Of a stretch of DNA of 64,000 nucleotides, positions 63,422-64,000 are shown piece by piece. Position 1 is the stretch's first letter. Each line of letters begins with the position of its first letter. The notes beneath the pieces were generated by a model. That model saw nothing but the letters and a program-made list of their open reading frames with translations. It ran no database searches and was not told the DNA's origin. Location: NCBI RefSeq assembly GCF_009857445.1, contig NZ_WWCN01000001.1:372001-436000 (forward strand), given 5' to 3'. This DNA comes from Duganella flavida. Lineage in GTDB: Bacteria > Pseudomonadota > Gammaproteobacteria > Burkholderiales > Burkholderiaceae_D. The position numbers and the translations under genes are program-made.

Positions 63422-64000
63422 TTAGGCTGCCAGCGAAGCTTGGTCAACACGGACGCCAGCGCCCATGGTCGACGACAGCGACACTTTACGCAGGTACACG
63501 CCTTTCGACGATGCTGGCTTAGCTTTGTTCAGTGCGTCGATCAGGGCAACCAGGTTGCTCTTCAGATCTGCGTCAGCGAACGATTTGCGGCCGATGGTCG
63601 CGTGGATGATACCGGCTTTGTCGGTACGGTACTGAACTTGACCGGCTTTCGCGTTTTTCACGGCGGTAGCGACGTCAGGGGTTACGGTGCCGACTTTCGG
63701 GTTAGGCATCAGGCCACGTGGGCCCAGGATCTGACCCAGGGTACCAACGATACGCATGGTGTCTGGCGAAGCGATGACGATATCGAAAGGCATGTCGCCG
63801 GCTTTGACGCGCTCAGCCAGGTCTTCCATACCAACGACGTCAGCGCCAGCTGCTTTAGCGGCTTCAGCTTTGTCGCCCGAAGCGAACACTGCTACGCGAA
63901 CGGTTTTACCGGTGCCTGCTGGCAGAACTACGGAACCACGAACCACCTGGTCCGACTTCTTAGGATCCACGCCCAGTTGTACCGACACGTCGATCGATTC
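63422..64000 (-). CDS. rplA: 50S ribosomal protein L1, cut by window edge
   Basis: The last 192 residues of L1 are visible; the frame continues past base 64000 (it already reads [18 protein letters not shown] at the edge). Typical L1 motifs are [39 protein letters not shown] and the C-terminal [21 protein letters not shown]1 forms the mobile stalk near the E site and represses its own rplK-rplA operon by binding mRNA. The usual order rplK-rplA-rplJ-rplL-rpoB-rpoC is kept as far as can be seen. Confidence 0.98.
   Translation of the reverse strand, partial: ESIDVSVQLGVDPKKSDQVVRGSVVLPAGTGKTVRVAVFASGDKAEAAKAAGADVVGMEDLAERVKAGDMPFDIVIASPDTMRIVGTLGQILGPRGLMPNPKVGTVTPDVATAVKNAKAGQVQYRTDKAGIIHATIGRKSFADADLKSNLVALIDALNKAKPASSKGVYLRKVSLSSTMGAGVRVDQASLAA

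Overview
The window reads as a chromosomal segment of a GC-rich betaproteobacterium, most likely of the Oxalobacteraceae (Massilia/Duganella/Janthinobacterium group). This rests on betaproteobacterial RpoB/RpoC, a PEP-CTERM exported protein, a very long cyclic beta-1,2-glucan synthase, many c-di-GMP and chemotaxis genes, and GC-rich codon use. The family placement is inference; no 16S gene is present. Most genes are on the minus strand. No tRNA, rRNA, CRISPR array, prophage or insertion sequence was seen.

Region 1 (1-10016, minus): one tightly packed unit, read from 10016 downwards. It holds two tandem TldD/TldE-type pairs, then DUF4159, a MoxR ATPase, DUF58, a BatA-like membrane protein and a second membrane protein cut by the window edge. 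Both TldD-type proteins carry twin-arginine signals and the HExxxH motif, whereas their TldE partners have neither. Upstream lies a 310-bp divergent region with five GTGTCC repeats about 11 bp apart, then an exported methyltransferase-like gene.

Region 2 (11149-26723, minus): a complete chemotaxis cluster. Read from 24884 downwards it contains an MCP-like protein with a CheZ-like motif, CheY, a STAS protein, CheA, CheW, CheR, CheD, CheB, a REC-EAL phosphodiesterase, an MCP, CheW, an MCP, and a broken MCP that lacks HAMP. A further MCP (25116-26723) sits upstream. CheA carries two 24-residue motifs resembling the c-di-GMP-binding MshEN motif, so c-di-GMP may feed into this pathway.

Region 3 (26975-34495): a Crp/Fnr-type regulator, a REC-HD-GYP phosphodiesterase, panD, a GGDEF diguanylate cyclase, and an aminopeptidase/serine-hydrolase pair.

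Region 4 (34500-48030): a promoter and yybP-ykoY manganese riboswitch control a TMEM165/UPF0016 cation exporter, which converges on a ~2,900-residue cyclic glucan synthase. Next come a three-domain fusion (cysteine desulfurase, inactive-looking metallo-beta-lactamase-like domain, rhodanese), a divergent Lrp/AsnC regulator and an HPP-CBS membrane protein.

Region 5 (48076-53325): a PEP-CTERM protein, an exported DUF885 protein, a hotdog thioesterase, a membrane histidine kinase, and a winged-helix/degenerate nucleotidyltransferase protein. The last two overlap tail to tail inside an AT-richer patch.

Region 6 (53483-64000, minus): the conserved rplA-rplJ-rplL-rpoB-rpoC block, with a terminator-like hairpin before rplL, a long rplL-rpoB hairpin and a terminator after rpoC.
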